From Ilex aquifolium (taxonomy: Eukaryota > Streptophyta > Magnoliopsida > Aquifoliales > Aquifoliaceae), in assembly GCA_951799425.1 (NCBI GenBank), contig OX637392.1, forward strand, positions 32,200,093 through 32,264,092: a stretch of DNA of 64,000 nucleotides. The letters are read 5' to 3'. The position numbers were made by a program, and so were the translations under genes. How positions within the stretch are numbered: the first letter of the stretch is position 1; every line of letters starts with the position of its first letter. Below, one piece after another: positions 33,901 to 46,600 of this stretch. Below the pieces are notes generated by a model. The model did not search any database. It was not told where the DNA came from and saw nothing but the letters and a program-made list of their open reading frames with translations.

Positions 33901-36469
33901 TGATGAGAGTGGATTTGTGCCACTTGGTGAAATCACTTCGAATTTGGGGGCCCATGTCTCAACAGCATGAGTAGGGCCACTTTGTGGATTTGGGCCATCA
34001 TTTGTTGTTTCAGATGAGATGAACTCTAGCAGAGAAGATTTAGTAGGGTTCTCACAGAATGTGTCATTCAGATGTTCCTGTATCAAAGATTCAATGGAGT
34101 TTATTTCCCCTTCTTCCTTGTCTTCTTCTGGGTGCTTAGCAATATTTAAAATGTTCAGCTTGAGAGTCATATTCCCAAAAGTTAATTTCATGACTCCATT
34201 CCTGCAATTGATTAGTGCATTGGAAGTTGCAAGGAAAGGTCGACCAAGAATGACGGAAATTTGGTTCTCCGAATGTATTGCTGGCTGAGTATCCAGAACA
34301 ATGAAGTCAACAGGGAAGACAAAGTTGTCCACTTGGAAAAGGACATCTTCAACAATGCCTCTGGGGGTTTTGACAGATCTGTCGGCCAACTGGAGTGTGA
34401 CACAAGTGGGTTTGAGTTCACCCAGACCCAACTACTGGTAGACAGAGTAGGGTAGCAAATTAACACTAGCTCCAATGTCTAACAGTGCTTGTTCAATTCT
34501 AAAGTTTCTGATGACACACGACACAGTCGGACACCCTGGGTCTTTGTATTTCGGAAGGGTTTTGTGTTGAAGAAGGGCACTGGCTTGTTCTATTAGAAAA
34601 GCTCTTTTTTGGACATTCTGGCTTCTCTTGACTGTGCACAAGTCTTTTAGAAACTTGGCATAAGACGGAACTTGTTTGATTGCATCCAGAAGTGGGATGT
34701 TGATATTTACTTGCTTAAAAAGCTCGTAAATTTCAGGCTGATTTTTCAACTTCTGTTTGGTTTTGAGTCTATGAGGAAAAGGAGTAGGAATGGAACACGA
34801 AGGTTCTCTTTCCTCAGAAGGTTTTGGCTCTTGTTCAATCATAGGCTTAGGTTCTACTTTAAGTTAAGTCTCAATTGGTTCAGGCTCAAATGATGAGTTG
34901 ACTGGGATTGACACAGGTTTTGGCTTTGGAATGAGCATGTCTCTGATGGTCTTGTCAATCACCTTGCCACTTCTTAGTGTAGTGACAACTTGGGCTTGGT
35001 CTTGTGGGTTTCCTGTGGTTGAAGGGTTCCCCACATGGAATTGGCCTTGTGGTTGCTTTGGTTGGGCAGGGAACTTGCCCTTTTCGTGTGTGGTCATGGA
35101 TTGGGTTAACTTTTGGATGTGGCTTTTAAGATCCTCGAAAGATTAAGTGGTCTGGGTTTTGAAATCAGTGAAAGCCTGTATGGAATTATTGTTATAGTTC
35201 ATTTCACTTTGCATGAACTGATTCAGTGTGTCCTCAAGGCTCCTCTTTTGTGGTGGTTGGTATGGTTGTTATGCGGGAGGTCCTTGAGGTGGTGGGTATA
35301 AACCTTGTTGTTGGTTCATGGGCATTGGTTGTATGTTCCTCCAACTGAAGTTCGAGTGGTTCCGCCACCCTGGATTGTATGTTTCAGAGTATGGGTTGGA
35401 GTAAGGCTTGTTGAAGTTGGAAACTGCATTTGTTTGTTCCAACAAAACCTCTTTGAACGCTGGGATGGTAGGACACTCCCCAGTAGGGTGTCCTGTTAGC
35501 GCACAGATTCCACACACTTGTTCTATGGAAGAGCTAACATCAACTTGATGGACTTTCTTTATCTCTAAAGCTTCAAGCTTTCGAGACAACGTAGACATTT
35601 TTGCTCTCAAGTCATCATCATCTCTCAAGACATACTTACCTCCTTGGGAAGTAGATGGTCTGGCTTCTACAATGGTAGGAGAGGCTGAGTTCCACATCTG
35701 AGAACTGTCAGATATAGTGTCAAAAAAAATAAATGCCTCCTCCGGACTTTTTCCCATAAATTCTCCTTGAGCCATCATTTCGACAAACTGACATAGACTA
35801 GAGGGTAAGGAGTCATAGAAAAATCCTACCAAAGTCCAATTCTCAAAAGCGTGATATGGGCAAGATTGGAGCAGATCTTTGAATCTCTCCCAACTTTGGT
35901 AAAAAGTTTCTCCTTCTTTAACCGCAAAATTAATGATTTGCCTTTTTAATGCATTTGTGCGATGTAGAGGAAAAAACTTTCTGAAAAATTCATTTTGCAA
36001 AGCCTGCCAGTTAGGTATTGAAAAAGCTTTTAAAGAATTTAGCTATTGTTTAGCTTTATCCCTTAGAGAGAAAGGGAAAAGTTTCATCTTGGCTAGTTTA
36101 GAATTGTCTTGAAATGTTCCACACACTTCCTCAAAATCTTTTATATGCAGATATGAATTTTCTACATCCAATCCATGAAACACGGGTAATAACTGCACTG
36201 TCCCCGGCTTTACAATAAAGAGGGAGCATTTTCAGGAAATATAAAACAAGAGGGGGGACACTATTTCTTGTGGGATTTAAGTAATCCCGCAAAGTTCGAA
36301 TGTTAGGCACTTCCTCCTCTCTCATAGGGACTTCTCCGTTTCTCTCATTATTTGACATATTACTCTTACAAGAGTCTGCTACTGATCTAGGTGAATTTGG
36401 TTCAGGCTGATTCAGAGACTCACAAGATTCTGCTGGTAAATTTTGATAGTGAGGAGTGCTCTCAGACAT
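30947..36469 (-). pseudogene. gag-pol region of Athila element B (fossil)
   Basis: Order on the minus strand: gag (36469 to about 35270, with the zinc knuckle CGICALTGHPTGEC), protease ([13 protein letters not shown] near 34440), reverse transcriptase ([10 protein letters not shown] near 33340, FMDDFSIYG near 33130), RNase H (near 32700), integrase zinc finger and core (32070-31640), and tail (31417-30947). It is close to the A polyprotein throughout. It is broken in roughly half a dozen or more places and is not functional. Confidence 0.9.
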
Positions 36470-36563
36470 AAAAAAAATAAAACAAAGTTATTTATAGTAA
36501 ACCAAAGAATATATACAAAAATGAAGGTCTTTTTAACTTTTACCTTAAAACACCTTTAATGGC

Positions 36564-36581
36564 TCCCCGGCAACGGTGCCA
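36564..36581 (-). other. Primer binding site of element B, tRNA-Asp type
   Basis: The minus strand reads TGGCACCGTTGCCGGGGA, 17 of 18 to the tRNA-Asp complement. It is slightly better preserved than in A. Confidence 0.93.
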
Positions 36582-36587
36582 AAAACT

Positions 36588-38456
36588 TGGTAGATCCAAA
36601 ACGTGTACACCCAAGTGCAGGCGGTCAAGCTGTAGTAATAATCCGGTTTGAGTCCGGAGTCGAATCCTCAGGGAGCTCTTCTTGGTGTTTTGGGGTAAGC
36701 AGTGGTGGAGACCTATTGATTGTTACCCTTAAGATTTGAAGTTGTGAGGTGTGAGATTTTTTGGACAGAATATAAGATTCTTTCCAAGAGAATTTTCTAA
36801 ACGAAATATGAAATAAGCTCTAATGTAAAAAAGTCACTCTTTAGTTCAAGGATCTGGACATATAATTAATTATCCGGTTTGTTACACTTGTGCTTGATAA
36901 CTCAATTAACCCCCATGTCAATAGCAGGTTAATCGGAAGATAAAGGTGGATTAAGAGAATTAAGAACATGATTCTGATGTCTTTCTAGAAGTTTACAAGA
37001 ATTGTCTGTGCCGAGACTTAACCCGTCTACAAACAAGCAAGTGTTTCTACAAGACATCCAATCATGACATTAATGTTTCATTTTCATTCTTTAATTGAAG
37101 CACAATAATGGTGAAGATTGAAGGGTAGTCATGAAGATCTAGCCGGGGTACTTGCCTTGAACCGATAAGTCTTTCTATACAAGAGTTATCTATGTTATAG
37201 AAAGAACTCCTGGTTATACAAAGTACCTTAGCTTTGCTAGATGCAATCAATCATTCAATAAACATGGGGAATATAAAGCATTAAGCATAATTGAAATTGC
37301 ACAAGTATAACGTTCGGGTAATTTATACATGCCCTTCTCCTCTTACTAAAAAGTGAGTGATGCTCATTCCTCCAAGTAGAGGGATCACAAATCAAAATAC
37401 AGTAAACAGGGAGCCGATCTTCAACAAAGAATGAGTGAATCACGTTCCACCCTTCACGGCTTTGGCGAAGCTCTAGAAAAGTGGAAGAGTTTCACTCCTC
37501 TAATGAAAGAAATAAGCTCAAGCAATGGAAGTGAATGATGCACAAATTAAAAGTAGAGGAAAGATAGTCACTTTTGGAGAGTGATCCACAACCAAAGGTA
37601 AGCTATCTCCTTCTATGCAGGTAAGTGAAAACATAAGCATAAAACTACTTTTATAACAAGCTAAGAGATGTTGGACTAAAGCCAAACTAATCTCTAAAAC
37701 AACTACTTCATACAAGGAAATGTAAGCTAATTCTATAATATGAGTGGAGTCTAAGCCTCCATCAACCTCTCTACTTCCCCTCCCCTCAAGCTCTCCAACA
37801 ATGAGAGTATTTATAGGCAAGAGGAGGAGACAAGAGGGGGTGAAGGAATAGTGTATGCCTCCCAAGTCCAAGTGAAAAACCAACTACTCTGCTGCCAGTC
37901 TGTGGAGAACGTTCGAACGTGAGTTGGCGTTCTAACGTTGTATCTGTTTTTGCTGTATGGGCGTTCGAACGTTGTCTGGCGTTCGAACGTTTCTTCTGTC
38001 TTTGCTGTATGGGCGTTCGAACACCAGATGTGGTCTGACCTTACTCAAGTGGCCTGTGGTCCTCTGTCAAGTTCATTTCCACACTCTATGCAGTAGTCTG
38101 GTCCTCAATCAACTCAAGTGGACGTTCGAACGTGAGTTGGCGTTCAAACGTGATACTCAAGTGCCTCAGAGCCTCAGAGTCTTCCTACTTGGATGCAACA
38201 CGCCTACTCTCAGTAGTCAGGTTTGCTCACAGTTCAAGTGGACGTTCGAACGTGAGTTGGTGTTCGAACGTTCTTGGTGTGCTCCAAGCTTCTCCAATTT
38301 TGTTCCCTAATGTGCTGGTGTTACACTCAAGTGTCATACTTATTGTTCTTTGAGTCCTTGTTCACTTAAAGACCTGAAATGACATCACTTAAACTCCATC
38401 AAAGTATAATTAGTCTTAAAAATGAATAATAAAATGCGAATTTTAAGTACTAATCA
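36588..38456 (-). repeat. 5' LTR of element B
   Basis: The plus strand runs from tggtagatcc to taatca (1,869 bases), the reverse complement of the TGATTAGT...CCA LTR. Palindromes are at about 37909-38270 and the TATA box complement at 37807-37817. Flanking sequence on the right is a chromovirus LTR (G). Confidence 0.93.
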
Positions 38457-39165
38457 ATGAACACCATAAGTTGGAAATAAACCTAAGTAGGAGAGAACCC
38501 TACCTTTCAATGCGCAAATTTGACGTAGGAAGCTCCAAGAATCTCGAGTAAGCCCAAATCCTAGCTTCCCCAAATCCCATCCTTGAAATCTCGCCCAAAC
38601 CCGACTTCCTTGGTATGGTTTTGTAGCCCTTGTCGAGGAGAACAACTTTTGTTCTTGGCTCGTGACGATTCGAGCGACGAATCCTCGTAGATCGTAAAGA
38701 GAAGGTAGAGAGAACTTAGGTTTTCCCTCTCTTCATTTCTCCAACGTGAACCGGCTGAACAATGGGGAGAAATCAGATTTTCTCCCCCTATTTATACTCT
38801 TTAATTGCTTGGTCCACAACGCGCCACACGACCCTCTTTTCCCGGGTCCGTTTTCGCCCCGGTTCAAGTTCAAAATATTTTTATTTTAACTTGTCTTAAA
38901 TTATTTTTCAAATTTCAAAATTTTATAAAAAATTTCGTTTTTGGGTCACCCGAGACCCGACCACCTCGTAAAACGTAAAAAATCCAACTATCTCGGAATT
39001 CGATGAAATTTGACAGAGTAACTAGATTTCGCGAAAATAATTTAACGGTGAGGTCCATTTCATCATCCGAGTTCTAGAAAAAATCAAGTTTTCAACCCGT
39101 GCCGAAATGGCAATTTACCGTTTTGCCCCTTTTTATAAAAAGTTCAAATTTACCCGTATTTTACA
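38457..39165 (-). mobile_element. Chromovirus-type LTR remnant G (right part), host of B
   Basis: The stretch aligns with the last 720 bases of the C LTR (about 15085-15809). It shares ggaaataaacctaagtagga, the cccctatttatact promoter complement and the ttcaaaatatttttatttta stretch, and it ends gtattttaca. It is clearly diverged from C and so older. B begins exactly at its left edge, so B landed inside this LTR. The other half lies outside the window. Confidence 0.85.
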
Positions 39166-40262
39166 AATTAAGTGTACTCTTTTATTTCATTACTATATGT
39201 AACCCGTTCGTGAAAGCACGGTAAGTGAGAAGTAATGGATTTGAAAGGAGGAGGGGAGAATTCAATGTGAATGGTTTTGAAATGGATGTTGATTGTCATT
39301 TAATGAGTCTGTTTGAAATCATCAGATAGGTTTATTGAAACTTGTCCTATTTTAAATTATAGATTAATAAATATCCTTACTTTTCTGAGGTTTGCAAAAA
39401 ATAAAAAGAAGAAGAAGAACAGAGAAGAGAGGAAAGCAAATTTCCCTTTTTTTTACAATGGTGCCCTACCGAAAAACTTTACTTGAATATATGTCCCATA
39501 GGTTCTATTTCATAGAACTCTAGTCCCTTTTCCCAAATTAAAATTTAAATTTGAGCGGTAGCCAAAATTAACATTCTTGATTCTTGAGTTGTAACTGAAA
39601 CCCTACTTCAAAGGTGTTCGTGATAAATTTTTAATATGAATTAAAAAAGTCAAAAAATGGAGAGAGGAAAAGCACACATAAATAGACAAACGTAAGTGGT
39701 TCAGCCACATGGCCCACACTCACATATCAAATACCAAACAAAAACTATGTCAGGCATGGTGATCCATGTTACATAAAGCTCGTGGTGTATTTGTAAGAAA
39801 ATAAAAGTAAACGCATTTGAATCAAGAGAATCATGCAAATTACCACAATAAGAAATTACAATTAATCAACCATCTCCAAAACTGTACGTAATGGACATTG
39901 AAAGTGGTTGGGTCTACTTATATCTTCAATAATTTATGACCAAAATAATACAAACAAGATACAGAAATTGCATAGTTACCCACTTACCGCCTAAGAATTT
40001 TCTCTTTACTATCATATAACTCACATACGTAAACTTATAGTCATAATCCTATTAAAAATGCTCAGAAAAAAAAAAAAAGAATAAAAATTGATCGAGTGGA
40101 GGTATACTTTGGATTCCTCCAGGCTTTGAAACTTGGTAATACTTACAAGTTACAATTCAGATCTGAGAATTCCAACGCTTTGAGTTGAATTGAGAAGTCC
40201 CTGTATAGACTCACAATGCAAAAATAGTTTGGCAAGCAAAACTGAGACAGCTCCCCTTCGAT
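39166..40262. other. Intergenic stretch and NAL1 3' flank, no gene seen
   Basis: AT-rich sequence between LTR remnant G and the NAL1 stop codon. Probable 3' UTR on the minus strand lies next to 40262. I cannot place a poly(A) site with confidence. A short stretch at 39650-39740 resembles retroelement leader sequence but is too weak to call. Confidence 0.6.
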
Positions 40263-40681
40263 TCATTTTGAATTTCCAATGCACAACACAGACTCTGATT
40301 GCTTTCTTCTCTTTGGTTCTGGCTCGCCTAACTGCAACGAAACGAAAATCTCTTCATCTGACCCATTTCTCAGTGCAGAGAGGTTTTCATATTCTGTATT
40401 TTCCCCTTGATTGTTATGATGCAGTGGAGATCTCCCAGCAAAACTCGGGATGAATTGGTGTTCCACATTCGGAGCTGCTTCAGAACAACCTTCAATGTGA
40501 AGCTCATCATGCATAAATGGTTGCGCCTCACCTTCAACAGGAAGATGCTGGATGTTTAACCCCAGAGGCTCAAAGTTTTCTTCCATTTTATCTTTTAGTG
40601 ACATCCTATCGGGGGGAGATGACTCACCAACAGTAGAATCAATCCCTGCTGCTGAAGCATTTCTTTGCTCTAGCAGCGCAG
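40263..40681 (-). CDS. NAL1: NAL1 coding exon 5 (C-terminus)
   Basis: Acceptor ATACAG|CT. Encodes ALLEQRNAS, the family block [32 protein letters not shown], then [14 protein letters not shown] and the stop at 40263-40265. Confidence 0.92.
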
Positions 40682-43600
40682 CTGTATCAAAAGTAAGAAA
40701 AAAATATATATACAAAAAAACGACCATCACAAGGGTAGTAAATGAAATATGTAGAAGTAAGAACAGCAAGAGGAGAAAAGACCAAGGTGATAATTCTTTA
40801 TTCGACAGTCCTCTTGTTTGATTAAGTCGTCAGTTACCCCAAATTCTAATGCCATTGCCCTTCATTTGCCTAAAAATATCAACTTGACTACCTCACAGTC
40901 ACTGATCTTTTGTAAGGGAAAGAGAACAAGAAAGGCCAAGTGCCCATAACTGAGAACTGGACATAATTTCTTATTTTTGCACATAGAATTTCACAACTAA
41001 CCAAACCCCTGCCAAAAATTAGATTCAGTACAAATAAAGACTCAGCGGCACCATAACTGTGCATGCAGATAGAAGCTCATGTAAAAAGCATCAATTCATA
41101 TTGCAAAGAAATTTGTAAAACTTCTTTTTTCTCCCTATCATAATCTTTGTTACAAAATCAAAGTTCATGATTTTTTTTTGTGTTACATTGTTGATGTCAC
41201 ACTGTTTTCCTGTATACCTATTAAGCACTTTCTGTGTTTTCAAAAAATTGTAAACATAATGACAACTCTGTAAAAATAAATGTTCTAGTTAAGCACTTTC
41301 TGTGTTTTCAAAAAATTGTAAACATAATGAAAACTCTGTAAAAATAAATGTTTTGAGTTAAAATTAATGCCCCGTGATTAAAATTAAGCACATGATGTCA
41401 CACTGTTTTCCTGTATACCATGATTAGAGCATGCAGAAAGACACCCATATAAAAGTGTGATGAATTCTGCAGAGACAATTTTCTGATACTCTTGAGTCGC
41501 CATTGTTATCTTTCAAATGTTCACAATTTTCTACTAGACCCATTTCCACATATCTTGACTTTTTGTTTTGAAATCATTGTTCATGCTTTACTTCATATTT
41601 ATCTGAAAGTAAATCAAAATTATCATCATGTCAAATACCATAAGTAACTGCAGCCCCTATATGACGACAGTGAACAAGGTTAAATATATGATTCAGAACA
41701 CAAACCTTGAAGCCCTTCATCAGTTATGATAAGATCAAGTTCAAGGAGGTCAAGAAGGCGCCCTAAATCAACTCCACTGGTCCAATTCTCTGGTGGTTCT
41801 CCTACTTTTAATTTCAGCCGACCTCGATTAGCAGTTCCACCCCAAATGATCCCAACAGGCCGTGGTTTCTCCACATTTTGACCGGTCAAGAGAATGAGGC
41901 TTCCACTGTCACCTTCAAGGTCAAATGTTTGTTGATTCTCACCAACAACAAGAAAATCGGTCAAGAAGCAAATCCCTTTCTCATCATTGTACTCTAGGGC
42001 ATAGGCCATTATGGTCCCTGTAGTCAAGCCGGAGCTTCTTCCAACTTTAACCACTTGTCTACCAATTAGACTATTGATTGGAGACTGCAAGTCTATGATA
42101 TTGACATCACCAATCTCACCTATGCCTTTTACAGACGTAGTTACATTGGCCATATTAAAATCTTCTGCAAAAGGAATGAAGGCCCCATCTGCCCGAACAA
42201 ATGTTTCTGCAGGACCACCATATTGTAATGGGCATGAGTGGAGGTCAGTACCCAATGAGAAACCCATTAACTCAAATGCGAGATCAGATACACCTTTGGT
42301 TGAGAATGTGTTTAAATATATTCAAGAGAAGGATTTATCTCAATTACTAGACAACAGTGTTTATTAAAGCAGGAAAATTTCTAAGATAAAGCATGCTTAA
42401 AAGTTTATAAACACCAAACTCAAATGTCCTACACAAAATATAATAACCTGAAATTAGGATGGCAGGATAGGAAGAATCCTTCATAAGTTGTCATACATGC
42501 ACACTTAGCAGCTAAATATTTCTAACTTATATAGCTTAATTATTTTACAATCCACAAGCCTAATAAAAAACCTTTCAATTTGTTCTCCAAAAAAAGATAG
42601 AAATTAGTGAGTTGATGGATTTCCCAGCATTCTAAGCATACACAAGACAGGTCCAATCTGTGAAGATTTGGCTTTATTCCTCGAATACTGGCTTAGTTCT
42701 GGACCCCAAATTCATCCGACTTGAGGATGGTTTTAATTGGGATTTGAGAATTGAGACTTTGGTCAATTCTCTCTTGCATGCCCAGAGAGTGTGCATTTTA
42801 TGTGTACAAGGGAAATTTGTATCTTACATTTAACTCATCTACCACAAGTAGAAGCACTCTCAGAATAAACCAATTAACACAGTGGACTTGGATATTGCGT
42901 GTAAATATTTATTATTGAATTGGGCTCCACTAGGGATAATGCCCTAGATCAACATGTCAGATCAGTTTCCATACCTGATCAACTTATATTTCATGGGACT
43001 AATATTGAGGAGCATGTGGGTTAAATTTTTCACCAGTGGATTCCAATTTTTTAGAATTCTCTACATGGTTGCCTTAACCTAAGACAGCCTCTGCCTCTGG
43101 ATTTCTAATCTATTTCCTCCTCTTCTTGAAGAAATATTACCCAATCAATGACTAGTTGCTGTTGCACCAATTTTTCTTCTTATCAGTATGATTCGCCCAT
43201 CTAAAGTTAACAGCACAAATACACCAGATGAATGGTAAAAAATTGAGAAAAACCTATTATTGCTACTTAATACTTTGTGGTATCAAAGATGCAGATGAAA
43301 CATTGCTGATAACCAGTAATCTAGAATTACATTACCCGCGTTTGTCCCAGCAAAGATGCCATACCAAAGATCATCAGTGATGAATGATGTTGCCCTCTCT
43401 ACAGCACCCAGATACACTCCAGGTCCAAGGCTTGGAGGCAAAGGATGGAACATTTTCTGGTTTGGGTAATCCAAGTCAACCGCTACATGCCGATTTGTAA
43501 GGAAACCAACCTGCATGTTTCCTGTTCGGCTTTTGACAATAGCACCTAGTGTTCCATATGTCTCTTGGCTTGCAACCTAAATATGCAAGAAGCAATTAGG

Positions 43601-46600
43601 TATCTGACATTAACATCAAAGAAAAAAGCGCGACATTGTAAACAAATCACCATGGTATAAAAAATGAAGAGCAGTGCATCAATTAGTGCATTTAACAGGT
43701 AAGTTGCTTTAGGAGGGAAATGAAAAAGAAAAGAATACACCAAATGAGCAATCAAATAATGGAGAGGTATATCATCCTTACAAAGGCAGTCTTTAAGCAT
43801 TTATTTTAGAATGTTGGTCAGGGAATTACCATAAATTTCTGTTCCATTCCAATTTCCAAAGATGGTTTATACGCATGCTAGATTTTACTCCATGGTAAGC
43901 ACTTAAGGATAAAGAAATTGCCAACTTGCCATATGTGCAAAGCTTCAACATTATCAAAATACTGCAGTGTTTAATTTGAAATCACAACAATGAACAGAAG
44001 TAGCATAACAAGGGTTCAATGATAGCCAAGTTTATCAATAACTTTCCATTCATAACAGAATAAAGACTAATATGGATGAGCATGCAATTAAAGAACTTGG
44101 ATGTGCTACTACCTGCCAATGACAGCGCTGGACTCCTATGTACTGACAAAGCCAACTTATTATATACCTGGTTTGATACTGAACACTATGTTGGCTATAT
44201 TCTTTGTCTACACACAATCTTCATATTAAATAATTGCCAGGAAACCTGGCAACTGTTTACAACATGTTGGAAACTATATATGTAAATTTCACAAAAAAAA
44301 AAAAGAAGAAGAAAGAAAAGTTGGCATGTCCAACGCTAGAGAAATGACTGTGATACATAACTTTTTTGTCTTTTGGCTGGTCAAAGTCAAGAAAATGAAA
44401 TATATAAGGACAGAAAATACAACGAAGAGATAAACAAGAAGAAATGCAGGGCAACGTGAACTACACCACACTAGTTTTTTTTTTTTTTTTTATAGGAACT
44501 ACACCACACTAGTTTAAAGCTTTATCTCTCTCCAAAGCCTGAGCAACCGAACAAGAAAACCCACCTTTACCCATAAAGCCTAAGAAGCCATTCCTAAAAG
44601 CCCAAAGTGCCTTCATGCGAGTCTGAGGTTCTAGGAGAAAATGAAGATGATCAGGAAGGATGAACTATTTATAACTCATATTTTTTCCATTCACAGAAAT
44701 ACCAATGGGGTCAGAGATTAGTTTCATAGCTGCGTAAATCGCAACCACAAATCTCCTTCAACAAAAGCATTCAAGTGATGGATTGCACTTTAAGAAACCT
44801 AAGACAAAACAAGGACAATTTTGGCTGGCGACTACCGTAATGTTACAAATCTGACCTCATGCAGGTTGGTAAGTAGGACTCGATATAAAGCAATAGTTTC
44901 AAAACCAATGAAATCATGAGTTATCCCATAACTCCAAAATAAACACAAAAAACAATTGCAAGACGAATGCAGGCCATACGACCACTGGTGCTTATCCACT
45001 TCAGTTTGACTTCAAAGGACTGGAAGTGGAATCTACTAAATAACTATCCATGCACAAGTGTGAGAAACCCTCCTCGACAAGATAGAATTCACAACCATGA
45101 ATAGAGATACAAAACATTAAGAATATTAATGGATCATAGTGCGCCTAATATGATTGCTGCATGGTAATCGCAATCAATTGTCCTATCAGAGACTCAATAG
45201 GCATAGCAACAATCAAAGAAAAGTAAAACATTACACAAGCAACATTTATGAATGTTTAATAGAGAGGCGTTACTAGTTGATTGTATCAGACACGTAATAG
45301 GTGGTGCAACTTTGGCTGAAAACATATAATATGACTCCGAGTAACTTCCGCATATAAATCACGATTTTAATTTTGCAAAGTTCTACATACGTTACATGTA
45401 GGGTTTAAATAAATTAACATAAATTGGTTATATGGTAATTCTAAAAACCACACATCAAAAATTCAGTAATATGCTCGAGTTGTACAAGAGAGGGAAACGT
45501 CAAGAAACAAAAACCACAAAACATTCTTTATGATAATTGTGTTAAAATTTAGATTTTAGATTATATTTAGTATTCAAAGGTAGTCTAGTCATTATTTGCT
45601 TGTTGTAAGTTTTTATTTTCTCTTGCATAAAGTATATCTAGTATTTATTTTCATTATTATGGTATACAACTGAGCAACATATATATTTCTCCATTCCTCT
45701 CATAATTTGGTCTTTCTTTACATGGTATCAATGCAGGTTATCGTAAAAGAATGGTTTTCTCCTTCACAATAACGTCAATTGCTCGCTCTCTCTCTCTCTC
45801 TCCTTCTCCCCCCCCCCCCCCATATTTGATCTCAAATCCCTTTGATTTTGGTAAGAAATTAGCGCTGAATCTGTCAAATACTCAATGTCGTCAATTTGAA
45901 TTTTAGCAAAGATGGTTGCATCATCCTCATACCTCCGTTACTGATCTCAAAACCTACAATGTCTTTAATTCATCATAATCGATATTGATCGTTGACATGA
46001 ACCGCAACACTTATTGCAGACATCAGAGCCCAACCAACATCATTGTCGGCCTTCCCTCAAGTCATGTCATTGTGATTCTTATGTTTTGTATCCCAGTTGC
46101 TTCAGTTAATAGATGCCAGACAAGCTCCTCCAGGTTGGTTTGAGAAATTCTCTATTGTGATTTGTGAGTTGGGTTTTCGTTTCAACAGTCATGATTCGAC
46201 ATTCTTTCTTCTTTTTACTTTTGGTCAAGTTGTTCTCCTCTTATATGTTGAAGATATGAGGGTATGATTCTAAGGACATCTCAGTTTAAAGTCCGTGTTA
46301 CAGCATTAGTTTGACATGAAGAATCTAGGTGATCTTCAATTTTTCTAGGCATTGAAGTGTCATTGTCTGTGAAGGGTTATTTTTTATCTCAGTCAAAGTA
46401 TGAAGCTAATGTACCGGTAAGGTTCGGTTCACAGATTCTCAAATTGTTGAGACTCCTCCCCAGTTTAATGTGCATTACACTTCTACAAATGGTGTCCCTT
46501 TAGCTCATCTTAATTTGCAAAGGGTCCTTGTTGGTAGTCTGGTATACCCCATTATTACACGACTTGATACTGCCATTGTTATTCATCTTTTGAGTTAGTT

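Larger units (their letters stand above)
1..38456 (-). mobile_element. Athila-family Ty3/gypsy retrotransposon B (interrupted by A)
   Basis: This element runs on the minus strand. Its 5' LTR is at 36588-38456, its tRNA-Asp primer site at 36564-36581, and gag, pol, a small ORF and a 3' ORF run leftwards to about 28235. Its 3' untranslated part is split by element A at a gtagc duplication (1871-1875 and 27129-27133), and its 3' LTR (1-945) is cut by the window edge. The untranslated sequence left of A (about 1790-1870) and right of A (27134 onward) aligns with one continuous stretch near 24200-24330 in A, which proves they belong together. Visible own length is about 13.2 kb. The coding region is broken in several places, so this is a fossil. 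It is older than A, which lies inside it. Confidence 0.93.
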
